A stretch of 64,000 nucleotides of DNA from Alistipes sp. Zagget8 (GCA_001941065.1 MSHJ01000015.1:271173-335172), one strand, 5' to 3'; shown: positions 50,396 to 59,497, counted from the stretch's first letter. Numbers and translations are program-made. Notes: generated by a model not told the origin, from the sequence alone.

Positions 50396-51295
50396 ATGCA
50401 GGAGCAACTGACACCCGATTTCGGGGATTATGAACTGATCGACACGGGCGATTTCGAGAAGCTGGAACGCTTCGGGCGCTATGTGACGCGCCGTCCCGAA
50501 CCGCAGGCCATCTGGCGGCGGACGCTCGCCGAAGAGGAGTGGCGGTGCACGGCCCACGCCGCGTTCCTGCGCGACGCCCGCAGCGACGAGCGCGGCGAAT
50601 GGCGCCTGGCTCCCAAGACCCCCGATCGCTGGACGGTGGAGTATGCCTACCGGGAGATGCGGCTGCGTATGCGGCTGGGGCTCACGTCGTTCAAGCACGT
50701 GGGAATCTTCCCCGAGCAGGCCGCCAACTGGAATTTCATCTACGACGAATGCCGGGCGATGGCCGGGAGCTCAGGCATCGCTTCCGGTAACGCCCCGAAG
50801 GTGCTGAACCTCTTCGCCTATACGGGCGGTGCGACGCTCGCGGCGCGGGCTGCAGGGGCCGAGGTGACGCACGTCGATTCTGTGAAGCAGGTGGTGACGT
50901 GGGCCCGCGAGAACATGGAGCTGAGCGGTTTGGAGGGTGTGCGGTGGATCGTCGAGGATGCGCTGAAATTCGTGCAGCGCGAAGTGCGCCGCGGCAGCCG
51001 TTACCGGGGCATCATCCTCGATCCTCCGGCTTACGGACGCGGGGCCAACGGTGAAAAGTGGGTGTTGGAGGACAACATCTGCGAGATGCTGGAGTGCTGT
51101 GCGCAGCTGTTGGAGCCGGAGGGAGCTTTTCTCGTGCTGAACCTCTATTCGATGGGGCTTTCGTCGACGCTGGCCCGCACGGCCGTGCGCCAGGCGTTCG
51201 GCGTTCCGCGCACGGAGCAGTGGGGCGAACTTTGTTTTTCTGACCGCGCCGGCAAGGTGTTGCCGCTCGGGACCTATTACCGGTTCACGCGATAG
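50396..51295 (+). CDS. Class I SAM-dependent methyltransferase (RlmI-like)
   Basis: 299 residues. SAM-binding motif LNLFAYTGGATLAARAAGAEVTHVDSVKQVV (about 137-167) and catalytic ILDPPAYGRGANGEKW (about 204-219) match the 23S rRNA (cytosine) methyltransferase group (RlmI/RlmK), as does the last helix-strand LLEPEGAFLVLNLYSMGLSS. It lacks the N-terminal PUA domain of E. coli RlmI. The stop codon is inside repeat copy A4. Confidence 0.85.
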   Translation: MQEQLTPDFGDYELIDTGDFEKLERFGRYVTRRPEPQAIWRRTLAEEEWRCTAHAAFLRDARSDERGEWRLAPKTPDRWTVEYAYREMRLRMRLGLTSFKHVGIFPEQAANWNFIYDECRAMAGSSGIASGNAPKVLNLFAYTGGATLAARAAGAEVTHVDSVKQVVTWARENMELSGLEGVRWIVEDALKFVQREVRRGSRYRGIILDPPAYGRGANGEKWVLEDNICEMLECCAQLLEPEGAFLVLNLYSMGLSSTLARTAVRQAFGVPRTEQWGELCFSDRAGKVLPLGTYYRFTR

Positions 51296-51396
51296 ACACC
51301 TTTTGATGGCAAAAGGTGTCGCCAAAACCACGGGCGTAAGACGCCCGGTTTATGGGCTGCGGCAGCATGATGCATATCGGAGTCGGATTTCCGCTG
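51295..51396 (-). repeat. Repeat family A, copy 4 (inverted)
   Basis: Minus-strand order: GCAGCGGAAATCCGACTCCG, ATGCTGCCGCAGCCCATAAA, hairpin CGGGCGT / ACGCCCG (51331-51347), hairpin GACACCTTTTG / CAAAAGGTGTC (51295-51320). It starts in the methyltransferase stop codon. Confidence 0.85.
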
Positions 51397-51431
51397 CGAC
51401 CCTTTTTTGAGATTGAATTAAAACGCAAGAT

Positions 51432-51719
51432 ATGAGTATTCTGACTCTGGTATTCGGACTTTTGGGCGGCTGTTTCCTATCCGTGTTGGTGGGGATCATC
51501 GGCAGCCGCCGGCGCATCGGCTTCGGCTGGGCGTTCCTGATAAGTGTGATCTTCACGCCGTTAGTGGGGCTTATCGTCGCCCTGCTGACCGATCCCCTGC
51601 CGGGCGGCGACCAGCGGTGGGGCTGCATCGGAACCTTCATCGCCATTCTGGGCCTGCTGTTCCTCGCGGTGTTCCTGTTACTGCTGCTGACGGGCGGGAC
51701 CTTCCTGCTGGCGCTGTGA
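51432..51719 (+). CDS. Small three-helix membrane protein
   Basis: 95 residues, almost all membrane: helices at about 3-24 (LTLVFGLLGGCFLSVLVGIIG), 31-53 (GFGWAFLISVIFTPLVGLIVALL) and 66-90 (CIGTFIAILGLLFLAVFLLLLL). A loop DPLPGGDQRW separates the second and third. No catalytic motif. The next gene starts within its stop codon (GTGA overlap), so the two are translationally coupled, suggesting a sensor/regulator pair; this is inference. Confidence 0.7.
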   Translation: MSILTLVFGLLGGCFLSVLVGIIGSRRRIGFGWAFLISVIFTPLVGLIVALLTDPLPGGDQRWGCIGTFIAILGLLFLAVFLLLLLTGGTFLLAL

Positions 51720-52573
51720 AAACAGCCTCTCCCGTGTCCATTCCCCTGCATAAAGCCGTCCAACGGTCCGATTTCGGGATATTCCTGAAAGAGACCTCTT
51801 CCGCTCCTGCCGGAGAGCCGGTCGGGTATGCCCATCGCGATGATTACTATGTATTCGGGATGGTGGACAGCGGGAGTTGCTGCGTGAGCATCGATTTTAA
51901 AGACTATCGGCTGTCGGAAGGCGAAATGATAGCCGTTCAGCCGGGGCAGGTTCATCGGGTCGTGGATGCAGGCGACGCAAGGGCGTCCGTTCTCTTTGCG
52001 GACGCTGCGCTCGTCGGAGCCCCGGAAAAGCAGCTTCTCGCCGAATATGCGCTGTGTCCGGCCCCTTTCCGTCCGACCGATATGCAGCGGGCCGAGTTAA
52101 GGCAGTTGTTTGCGATCATTGCCCGCAGAATAGGCACTCCGAAGGATGACGATTCGAAACGCATCGTGCGGAATCTGTCGGATGCGGCGATCGGGATGGT
52201 GACGGAAATCCTGCGGCATGCGATCCGCCGGCTGCCCGGGAACCGGCGGCATGTCGAAATCGTATTGGCATTCAGGGAACTGCTGGCGAAAGACGACCGG
52301 ATAGTCCGGAGTCCTGCCCACTATGCGGCGGCGTTGCACCTATCTCCGGTTTACCTGAACGAGGTCGTGAAAAACGTGACCGGGGAAAGCGTCGGCGGAT
52401 ACATCCGGAACGAAATCGTGCTGCGGGCAAAGCGCATGTTGGTCTATACGACGCGCAATATCGGGGAGATAGCCTGCAGTCTGGGATTCGACGATTATGC
52501 CTACTTTACCCGTCTGTTCACGAAACAGACCGGAATGAATCCTACCTCGTACCGGAGGAAATACCTCGAATAA
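51716..52573 (+). CDS. AraC-family transcriptional regulator
   Basis: 285 residues. The N-terminal cupin-like sensor half (about 15-120, DDYYVFGMVDSGSCCVSIDFKDYRLSEGEMIAVQPGQVHRV) is typical of AraC regulators that sense small molecules. The C-terminal half holds two helix-turn-helix units: YAAALHLSPVYLNEVVKNVTGESVGGYI and IGEIACSLGFDDYAYFTRLFTKQTGMNPTSYRR, the canonical signature. Start is GTG at 51716 overlapping the stop of the membrane protein; no ATG fits. A DUF4405 membrane protein follows 68 nt downstream and may be its target. Confidence 0.88.
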   Translation: MKTASPVSIPLHKAVQRSDFGIFLKETSSAPAGEPVGYAHRDDYYVFGMVDSGSCCVSIDFKDYRLSEGEMIAVQPGQVHRVVDAGDARASVLFADAALVGAPEKQLLAEYALCPAPFRPTDMQRAELRQLFAIIARRIGTPKDDDSKRIVRNLSDAAIGMVTEILRHAIRRLPGNRRHVEIVLAFRELLAKDDRIVRSPAHYAAALHLSPVYLNEVVKNVTGESVGGYIRNEIVLRAKRMLVYTTRNIGEIACSLGFDDYAYFTRLFTKQTGMNPTSYRRKYLE

Positions 52574-52641
52574 TCCAACTTTTGCCTCGCGCCGTCTATT
52601 TCCCGTTTTCCCGGTAAGTCGTTATTTTGTACTAAAAAACG

Positions 52642-53151
52642 ATGAACAAAAAACGGTTTATATTCCTTGCGGATTTAGTATTGGTGCCTCTTTTTATCCT
52701 GACGGTATATACCGGGATGGAACTGCATGTCGCCGGGCACGGCGCAGACCATGAGGCATGGCATGACTGGGCGGTGTTGCACACACTTGCCGGTCTGCTG
52801 TTTACGGTGTTCGGAGCCATACACGTCAGGGACCATTGGGGGTGGTATAAAAGTCTGTGTGCGAAAGGCCCGAAGGGCAGGAGCCGAATTGTATTGGCGC
52901 TGTCGGTCGTCTGCGTTCCGGTGCTTGTCACGGCTGTGTTGTTATTATGCTGCGTGGATGGAGCCAACACTCCGGTCGGGCTGCTGCACTACGGAGCAGG
53001 GCTTGCCGCAGGTTTTTTGGGAATGCTGCATATTCTGACGCGTGCCCGGCGCCTGTATAACGGATTGGCGGCGAAACAGCCGCATGTCAGAACACGTAGT
53101 AGATCAGGATTCCCGCCGCGGCCGAGAGGACGATCAGCAGGATGGGATTGA
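52642..53151 (+). CDS. DUF4405-like membrane protein
   Basis: 169 residues, four membrane helices: about 7-27, 47-66, 84-108 and 113-133. Histidines at HVAGHGADHEAWHDW, LHTLAG, HVRDHWGW and LHYGAG lie near helix ends in the pattern expected of a haem-binding cytochrome-b-type membrane protein. A -7 box (TTATTTTG, 52622-52629) precedes it. The last 22 codons overlap the convergent chromate-transporter gene; the C-terminal RTRSRSGFPPRPRGRSAGWD is probably read through into antisense sequence, so the ancestral stop may have been earlier. Confidence 0.75.
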   Translation: MNKKRFIFLADLVLVPLFILTVYTGMELHVAGHGADHEAWHDWAVLHTLAGLLFTVFGAIHVRDHWGWYKSLCAKGPKGRSRIVLALSVVCVPVLVTAVLLLCCVDGANTPVGLLHYGAGLAAGFLGMLHILTRARRLYNGLAAKQPHVRTRSRSGFPPRPRGRSAGWD

Positions 53152-53659
53152 CCTTGCGCCACGACCCCACGAAGACCCCGCCGAACAGCACCCAGCTCCA
53201 GGCGTCGATGAAATTCTGGTCGCCGGGGGCGTCGCTGCGGGGGAAAATCAGCAGCAGGGCCGCGGCGGCGATCATGCCGATCACCACGGGACGCATGCCC
53301 CGCATGGCTCCCTCGACCAGCCGGTTGCCCTTGACCTTCATGAAGAAACGCGCCACGAGAATCATCAGCGTGAGCGACGGCAGGCACACGGCGAAGGTGG
53401 CGATCACCGAGCCCAGGATGCCGCACCACGTGTGTCCGGTCTGGATGCCGACCGTGTAACCCACGTAGGTCGCCGAGTTGATGGCGATGGGCCCCGGGGT
53501 GATCTGCGAGATGGCGACGATGTCGGCGAACTGGGCGTTGGTCATCCATTGGTGCTGCACGACCACCTCGTTCTGGATCAGCGACAGCATGGCGTAGCCC
53601 CCGCCGAATCCGAAAAAGCCGATCTTGAGATACGATATGAAGAGTTGCCAGAGGATCAT
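53087..53659 (-). CDS. Chromate transporter family protein (C-terminal-type half)
   Basis: 190 residues with the CHR signature FISYLKIGFFGFGGGYAMLSLIQ and QITPGPIAINSATYVGYTVG, about five helices. Many bacteria encode ChrA as one two-domain protein; here two short CHR proteins are encoded side by side. The two genes overlap by four bases (ATGA at 53656-53659), indicating translational coupling and probably a heterodimeric transporter. Substrate (chromate or another oxyanion) cannot be read from sequence. Start ATG at 53659 (MILWQLFISYLK). Confidence 0.88.
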   Translation of the reverse strand: MILWQLFISYLKIGFFGFGGGYAMLSLIQNEVVVQHQWMTNAQFADIVAISQITPGPIAINSATYVGYTVGIQTGHTWCGILGSVIATFAVCLPSLTLMILVARFFMKVKGNRLVEGAMRGMRPVVIGMIAAAALLLIFPRSDAPGDQNFIDAWSWVLFGGVFVGSWRKVNPILLIVLSAAAGILIYYVF

Positions 53660-54201
53660 GCCTTTCCTTTCTTTTTGACGATGAATAATTCCCACGCGAT
53701 GCCCAGCAGGGCGGCCCCGACGAGCACCCAGATCGGCGACCAGTTGAGCCCCCAGATGGCGAGGGCCGCGGCGGCGATCACGACGAACATCGCCCAGTGC
53801 ATGCCCCGGGCCAGCGAGATCACCGGACCGATGATCAGCGCCACGACGGCCGGACGCATGCCCTTGAAGGCGGCGTCGACGACCGGATTCTGGCGGACAT
53901 CGGCGAAGAAGAGCGCGATGGCGAGGATGATGACGAACGACGGCAGCACGGCGCCCAGCAGGGCGGCTATGGCGCCGCCCAGTCCGCGGACCTTATAGCC
54001 CACGAACACCGAGGTGTTGACGGCGATAGGTCCCGGAACCGACTGCGCGAGGGTCAGCAGGTCGAGGAACTCTTTTTGCTCGATCCACCGGCGTTTGTCG
54101 ATCAGCTCCCGTTCGATCAGCGGCAGCATGGCGTAGCCGCCCCCGAAGGTGAAGAGCCCGATCTTGAAAAACGACAGGAAGATGGTATGGAGGTGTTGCA
54201 T
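53656..54201 (-). CDS. Chromate transporter family protein (N-terminal-type half)
   Basis: 181 residues, partner of the previous gene: FLSFFKIGLFTFGGGYAMLPLIE and QSVPGPIAVNTSVFVGYKVRG are the paired CHR motifs, followed by about four helices. ATG at 54201, 11 nt downstream of rsmE on the same strand, so rsmE and the two transporter genes form one unit. The pair is related to each other along the whole length, consistent with an ancient duplication. Confidence 0.88.
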   Translation of the reverse strand: MQHLHTIFLSFFKIGLFTFGGGYAMLPLIERELIDKRRWIEQKEFLDLLTLAQSVPGPIAVNTSVFVGYKVRGLGGAIAALLGAVLPSFVIILAIALFFADVRQNPVVDAAFKGMRPAVVALIIGPVISLARGMHWAMFVVIAAAALAIWGLNWSPIWVLVGAALLGIAWELFIVKKKGKA

Positions 54202-54212
54202 AGGTTTTCGTG

Positions 54213-54926
54213 TCAGTGATTTAAGACAGAGGCCATGACCACTGCCGCGAGGGCCGCCGTCTCGGTGCGGAGGCGCTGGGTGCCGAGGGTGATCTCCTCG
54301 AATCCGTTGGCGAGGGCGAAATCGATCTCCTCGGGTGAGAAATCCCCCTCGGGGCCGATGAAGATTGCGGCGTTCTCGCCCGGGCGGAGCGTGTCGGGCA
54401 GGTAGGACTTGCCCTCCGGTGACCGGGCCGGGGCGCAGTGGGCGATCAGCCGGCGGCCTTCGAAGGGCCGCAGCACGGCCTCGCGGAAGGGTGTGAGGGG
54501 CTGAAGCTGCGGGCGGTAGGCTTTGAGCGACTGTTTCATCGCCGCGGTGATGACCTTCTCGCCCCGCTCGGCCTTGAAGACGCGCCGTTCGCTGTGGGCC
54601 GTGTCGAGGGGCAGGAATTCGGTCGTGCCGACCTCGGTGGCCTTTTCCAGAAACCACTCGAAACGGTCCGGATTCTTGGTCGGGGCGACGGCCAGGGTCA
54701 GTGCGAAAGGCATTTTTTCGAACTCCCGCTGCGTACTGACAACCCGCACGGTACAGTGTTTAGGATCGTCGTCGGTGATCTCGCAGCAAAATAAATTGCC
54801 CCGTCCGTCAGTTATATGGATGCGCCCGCCGCGCCGCAGACGCAGTACGCGGACGCAATGTTTCGACTCCTCCTCGCCCAGCGTATGGGACGGAGGAGCG
54901 ATATCCGGTGCATAAAATAGTTGCAT
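54213..54926 (-). CDS. rsmE: 16S rRNA m3U1498 methyltransferase RsmE
   Basis: 237 residues. N-terminal PUA-like part (HCVRVLRLRRGGRIHITDGRGN) and the SPOUT methyltransferase knot: IGPEGDFSPEEIDFALANGFEEITLGTQRLRTETAALAAV at the end, the diagnostic deep trefoil. It methylates U1498 of 16S rRNA. First gene of the rsmE-CHR-CHR unit on the minus strand. Divergent from the M3 peptidase, whose promoter lies within the 5' untranslated region between them. Confidence 0.96.
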   Translation of the reverse strand: MQLFYAPDIAPPSHTLGEEESKHCVRVLRLRRGGRIHITDGRGNLFCCEITDDDPKHCTVRVVSTQREFEKMPFALTLAVAPTKNPDRFEWFLEKATEVGTTEFLPLDTAHSERRVFKAERGEKVITAAMKQSLKAYRPQLQPLTPFREAVLRPFEGRRLIAHCAPARSPEGKSYLPDTLRPGENAAIFIGPEGDFSPEEIDFALANGFEEITLGTQRLRTETAALAAVVMASVLNH

Positions 54927-54950
54927 GCCTGGTATATTTTATTAACTTTG
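54921..54950 (+). promoter_or_regulatory. M3 peptidase promoter
   Basis: TTG at 54921-54923 and TAACTTTG at 54943-54950 are 19 nt apart; the leader is about 110 nt and holds hairpin GGGCCG / CGGCCC near 55025-55042. Confidence 0.65.
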
Positions 54951-55065
54951 CACTTGTTTCGTTGAACTTATACAAGGTATAAAAAATCGGGTGCGGTACG
55001 GCAAAACCTTCCGATAAATAAAAGGGCCGTTATTACGGCCCAAAGGTACACAAATAACACGACAG

Positions 55066-57234
55066 ATGAAACGAATTACCGCTTTATTAACACTTTTTCT
55101 GGCCATGGCATTCGCGTCCTGCAAGTCTGATAAAAACGGGAGTGAAAATCCCTTTTTCGCCGAATGGGACACTCCCTACGGGGTTCCGCCTTTCGACCGG
55201 ATAGCTCCCGCACATTTCCTGCCCGCGCTGGAGCGCGGCATGTCGCTGCACGATGCCGAGATCGACGCCATCACGTCGAACAATGACGATGCCACGTTCG
55301 AAAACGTCATCCTCGCTTACGACGATTCGGGGCAGATGCTCGCCCAGACGGCGCTGATATTCGGCATGCTGTGCGAGGCCGAGAACACCCCCGAGATGCA
55401 GGCCCTGCAGGAGCAGGTGATGCCCCTGTTGGCGGCGCACGCCGACAAGATACGGCTGAACGAGCGGCTTTTCGAACGGGTGAAGGCCGTCTATGACCAG
55501 CGGGCCGCGCTGGACCTCGACGCCGAACAGAGCCGCCTGCTGGAGAAGACCTACCGGGAATTCGTGCGTGCCGGGGCGCTGCTCGATGCCGGGCAGAAGG
55601 CCCGTCTGAAGGAGATCAACGGCGAGCTGTCGCTGGCGGCCGTGAAATTCGGGCAGAACATCCTCGCCGAGAACAACAACTATGCGCTGGTGCTCGCCTC
55701 GACCGATCTGGACGGCATCCCGAGCAACGTCCGCGACCAGGCCCGCGAGAAAGCCGAGGCGCTGGGCGAGAAGGGCAAATACGCCTTCACGCTGCACAAA
55801 CCCAGCCTGATACCGTTCCTGACCTACTCCCAGAAGCGCGAACTGCGCGAGGAGATTTACAAGGCTTATCTCAACCGCGGCAACAACGGCGACAAGTACG
55901 ACAACAAACAGCTTATCAACGATTTCATCCGCCTGCGCACGGAGAAGGCCCACCTGCTGGGCTATCCGTCGTATGCCGCCTATGTCGTGGCCGACGAGAT
56001 GGCCAGGACGACCGACGCCGTCTACAAACTGCTGGACGAAATCTGGACTCCCGCGCTGGAGAGCGCCAAGGGCGAGCTGGCCGAGATGGAGGTGCTGTTC
56101 AAAAAGGATTTCCCCGAGGGTGAATTCGCGTCGTGGGACTGGTGGTACTACGCCGAGAAGGTCCGTAAACAGAAATACGAGCTCGACGAGGAGATGCTGA
56201 GGCCCTATTTCTCGCTGGAGAATGTGCAGGGAGGCATCTTCTTCCTGGCCAACCGTCTCTACGGCATCACCTTCCGGCCTGTCATCGTGCCGCTCTACCA
56301 TCCCGATGCGATCGCTTACGAGGTGTTGGACGCCGACGAATCGCATCTGGGCGTGCTCTATTTCGACTATTTCCCGCGCGACGGCAAGAGTCAGGGAGCC
56401 TGGTGCGGCAACTATGTGGAGCAGACCTACCGCGACGGCAAACGGGTGGCGCCCGTGGTGTCGATTGTCTGCAATTTCACCCGTCCGACCTCGAACAGCC
56501 CCGCGCTGCTGACCCTCGACGAGACCGAAACGCTGTTCCACGAATTCGGACATGCGCTGCATTTCCTGTTCCACGACGTGAAATACCGCGGCCTGACGGA
56601 GGTCGAGGGCGATTTCGTGGAGCTGCCCTCGCAGCTGATGGAGAACTGGGCTTTCGAGCCCGAATTGCTGAAGCAGTATGCCGTGAACTACCGTTCGAAG
56701 GACGCGGTGATTCCGGAGTACCTGGTCGCAAAACTGCGCCGCAGCGAGCTGTTCAACCAGGGATTCATGACCACGGAGCTCATCGCCGCGGCGCTCTCGG
56801 ACATGGACATCCACTCGACGACCGAATACGCGCCGTTCGATCCGATGGAGTTCGAGCGGCAGGCGCTGACCGAAAAACGGGGCCTGATCCCGCAGATCGA
56901 GCCGCGCTACCGCTATCCCTATTTCTCGCACATCTTCGACGGCGGGTACTCCGCGGGCTACTACTTCTATACGTGGGCCGAGGTGCTGGACAAGGATGTC
57001 TTCGAAGCCTTCCGCGAGAGCGGCGACCTGTTCAATAAGAAGATTGCCGACGATTTCCGCCGCAAGATCCTCGCCCGCGGCGGTTCGGAGGACGGCATGA
57101 CCATGTACCGCGCTTTCCGCGGCAAGGACCCCGACAAACGGGCCATGCTCCGCAGCCGGGGGCTGTGGAATGAACCCGAGCCCGAACCCGCCGACTCGCT
57201 CGGCATGCCGATTGCCGGTGAGGAGCTCAAATAA
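55066..57234 (+). CDS. M3-family peptidyl-dipeptidase lipoprotein
   Basis: 722 residues. Signal peptide with a likely lipobox FASC (Cys19), then the M3 thimet/Dcp fold. The zinc site is FHEFGHALHFLF (HExxH, about 492-503) and a third ligand Glu lies some 25 residues later (EVEGDFVELPSQLMENW). N-terminal FFAEWDTPYGVPPFDRI and the C-terminal tyrosine-rich YPYFSHIFDGGYSAGYYFY are typical of Dcp. Probably a periplasmic lipoprotein that trims oligopeptides. A second M3 gene follows 41 nt downstream, so they are a tandem pair. Confidence 0.93.
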   Translation: MKRITALLTLFLAMAFASCKSDKNGSENPFFAEWDTPYGVPPFDRIAPAHFLPALERGMSLHDAEIDAITSNNDDATFENVILAYDDSGQMLAQTALIFGMLCEAENTPEMQALQEQVMPLLAAHADKIRLNERLFERVKAVYDQRAALDLDAEQSRLLEKTYREFVRAGALLDAGQKARLKEINGELSLAAVKFGQNILAENNNYALVLASTDLDGIPSNVRDQAREKAEALGEKGKYAFTLHKPSLIPFLTYSQKRELREEIYKAYLNRGNNGDKYDNKQLINDFIRLRTEKAHLLGYPSYAAYVVADEMARTTDAVYKLLDEIWTPALESAKGELAEMEVLFKKDFPEGEFASWDWWYYAEKVRKQKYELDEEMLRPYFSLENVQGGIFFLANRLYGITFRPVIVPLYHPDAIAYEVLDADESHLGVLYFDYFPRDGKSQGAWCGNYVEQTYRDGKRVAPVVSIVCNFTRPTSNSPALLTLDETETLFHEFGHALHFLFHDVKYRGLTEVEGDFVELPSQLMENWAFEPELLKQYAVNYRSKDAVIPEYLVAKLRRSELFNQGFMTTELIAAALSDMDIHSTTEYAPFDPMEFERQALTEKRGLIPQIEPRYRYPYFSHIFDGGYSAGYYFYTWAEVLDKDVFEAFRESGDLFNKKIADDFRRKILARGGSEDGMTMYRAFRGKDPDKRAMLRSRGLWNEPEPEPADSLGMPIAGEELK

Positions 57235-57275
57235 CCGAAAAACCCATTCAGGAAGAACCCGCAAATTGAATAACA

Positions 57276-59393
57276 ATGAAAAAATTACTGTTTATTATGG
57301 CTGTTTCCGCTCTGGCGGCAGGCTGTGCCGACAACTCGATTCCCAAAGCACAGCTGCCCGAATTGGATAAATCGAATCCCCTGCTGGCGGCATGGGATAC
57401 GCCCCACGAGACTCCGCCTTTTTCCGAGATAAAGCTCGCGCACTACGAACCGGCGTTCGATGCCGCGATCGCCTGCTCGCGGGCCGAGGTGGAGGCGATT
57501 GTCAAAAACCCCAAAAAGCCGACCTTCGGCAACACGATCGTGGCGCTGGAGCGTCAGGGCGAGTTGCTGAACCGCATCTCGGGGATTTTCTTCAACCTGA
57601 TGGAGGCCGACACATCGGACGAGATGCAGGAGATCGCACAGCGCGTGCAGCCCAAGCTCACCGAACTGTCGAACGACATTTCGCTCGACCCCGAGCTGTT
57701 CGCCCGCGTGAAATACGTTTACGAGCATCCGGGACGCCTCAAAAAAGAGGATAAAAAACTGCTGGAGGACACCTACAAGGGATTCGCCCGCAGCGGCGCA
57801 GCCTTGTCCGATGCCGACAAGGAGCTCTATCGCCAGTACTCCTCCGAGCTGTCGGCGCTGACGCTGCAGTTCGGGCAGAACGCCCTTGCGGGAACCAATG
57901 CCTTCACGCTCAATATCACCGATCCGAAGGTGGTGGCCGAACTGCCGGCGTTCGTGAAGGAGGGCATGGCCGCCGAGGCCAAAGCCCGCGGCGAGAAAGG
58001 CTGGACGGTGACGCTGCAGCAGCCCAGCTACCTGCCGTTCATGGTCTATTCGTCGAACCGCGCCCTGAAGGAGAAGCTCTGGCGGGCCCGCAGTTCGATC
58101 GCGCTGGGCGGCGAGTTCGACAACACGCAGATCGTGAAGAAGATTGCCAATACGCGCCTGAAAATCGCCAACCTGCTGGGTTACAAGTGCTATGCGGATT
58201 ATGTGCTCGAAAACCGCATGGCCGAGAGCACGCAGACGGTCAATGCCTTCCTCGCCGAACTGCTCGGCGAGACCAAGGCGTATGCCGATGCCGACTACCG
58301 CATGATCGGCGATTACGCTGCGTCGCTCGGCTTCAAAGGCGAGCTGATGCCCTGGGACTGGGCCTACTACACCGAGAAATACAAGGATGAGAAATATGCC
58401 CTGAACGACGAGCTGGTGAAACCTTACCTGAAGCTCGAGAACGTGAAGAAGGGCGTCTTTATGCTGGCCAACAAGCTCTACGGCCTGAATTTTACGCCCG
58501 ATGAGAAGATCGCGGTCTATCACCCCGACGTGACGGCTTACGACGTGACCGACGCCGACGGCCGCTTTATGGCGGTGCTCTACCTCGATTTCTTCCCCCG
58601 CGCCTCGAAGCGTTCGGGGGCGTGGATGACCGAATTCCGCGGCACGAAGATCGAAGACGGCAAGGAGACCCGTCCGCTGGTGTCGCTGGTGATGAATTTC
58701 ACCAAACCCACCGAGACGAAACCTTCGCTGCTGACGTTCGACGAGATGGAGACCTTCCTCCACGAATTCGGACATGCCCTTCACGGTATGCTGGGCGAGG
58801 GTAAGTATGAGTCGCTGACCGGTACGAGCGTCTACCGCGATTTCGTGGAGCTGCCTTCGCAGATCATGGAGAACTGGGCCACCGAGAAGGAATTCCTCGA
58901 CCTGTGGGCTGTGCATTACGAGACCGGCGAGCCGATTCCTGCCGAGATCGTCGACCGCATTGTCGCCGCGCAGAATTACCTGGCGGCTTATTCCAACGTG
59001 CGCCAGCTCTCGTTCGGCCTGACCGATATGGCCTGGCATACGCTCGCCGAGCCGTTCGACGGCGACGTGGAGCAGTTCGAGACCGCTTCGATGGCTCCGG
59101 CGCAGGTGCTGCCCGTCATTGCGGGAACCGCGATGGCGCCCTCGTTCGGACACATCTTCTCGGGTGGTTACGCCGCCGGCTATTACGGTTACAAGTGGGC
59201 CGAGGTGCTCGAGGCTGATGCCTTCTCGTTATTCAAGGAGAAGGGCATCTTCAGCCCCGAGGTGGCTTCGTCGTTTCGCGACAACATCCTCTCGAAAGGC
59301 GGTACGGAGCATCCGATGAAGCTCTACGTTGCATTCCGCGGCCACAAGCCCGAAACCAAAGCCCTGATCGAAAAGATGGGACTCGGAAAATAG
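57276..59393 (+). CDS. M3-family peptidyl-dipeptidase lipoprotein (paralogue)
   Basis: 705 residues, homologous along the whole length to the preceding gene. Signal peptide with canonical lipobox LAAGC (Cys17). Zinc site FLHEFGHALHGML and ELPSQIMENWA are intact; the last part SFGHIFSGGYAAGYYGYKWAEVLEADAF is diagnostic. The two proteins are different enough that specificity may differ. A long hairpin terminator ends the pair. Confidence 0.93.
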   Translation: MKKLLFIMAVSALAAGCADNSIPKAQLPELDKSNPLLAAWDTPHETPPFSEIKLAHYEPAFDAAIACSRAEVEAIVKNPKKPTFGNTIVALERQGELLNRISGIFFNLMEADTSDEMQEIAQRVQPKLTELSNDISLDPELFARVKYVYEHPGRLKKEDKKLLEDTYKGFARSGAALSDADKELYRQYSSELSALTLQFGQNALAGTNAFTLNITDPKVVAELPAFVKEGMAAEAKARGEKGWTVTLQQPSYLPFMVYSSNRALKEKLWRARSSIALGGEFDNTQIVKKIANTRLKIANLLGYKCYADYVLENRMAESTQTVNAFLAELLGETKAYADADYRMIGDYAASLGFKGELMPWDWAYYTEKYKDEKYALNDELVKPYLKLENVKKGVFMLANKLYGLNFTPDEKIAVYHPDVTAYDVTDADGRFMAVLYLDFFPRASKRSGAWMTEFRGTKIEDGKETRPLVSLVMNFTKPTETKPSLLTFDEMETFLHEFGHALHGMLGEGKYESLTGTSVYRDFVELPSQIMENWATEKEFLDLWAVHYETGEPIPAEIVDRIVAAQNYLAAYSNVRQLSFGLTDMAWHTLAEPFDGDVEQFETASMAPAQVLPVIAGTAMAPSFGHIFSGGYAAGYYGYKWAEVLEADAFSLFKEKGIFSPEVASSFRDNILSKGGTEHPMKLYVAFRGHKPETKALIEKMGLGK

Positions 59394-59414
59394 CCGTCCG
59401 GCTTCATACCGAAT

Positions 59415-59449
59415 GAAAGGAGAGCCCCGCGGGGCTCTCCTTTCTTTTT
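59415..59449 (+). terminator. M3 operon terminator
   Basis: GAAAGGAGAGCCCC and GGGGCTCTCCTTTC, a 14-bp stem with a 2-nt loop followed by T5. Confidence 0.85.
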
Positions 59450-59464
59450 GCCGGGTGTCCGGAA

Positions 59465-59497
59465 TTGTTATTTTTTCGCGTTTTTTTTGTATATTTG
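59465..59497 (+). promoter_or_regulatory. HTH-protein promoter
   Basis: TTG at 59465-59467 and TATATTTG at 59490-59497 with a 22-nt spacer, 32 nt before the ATG. Confidence 0.55.
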
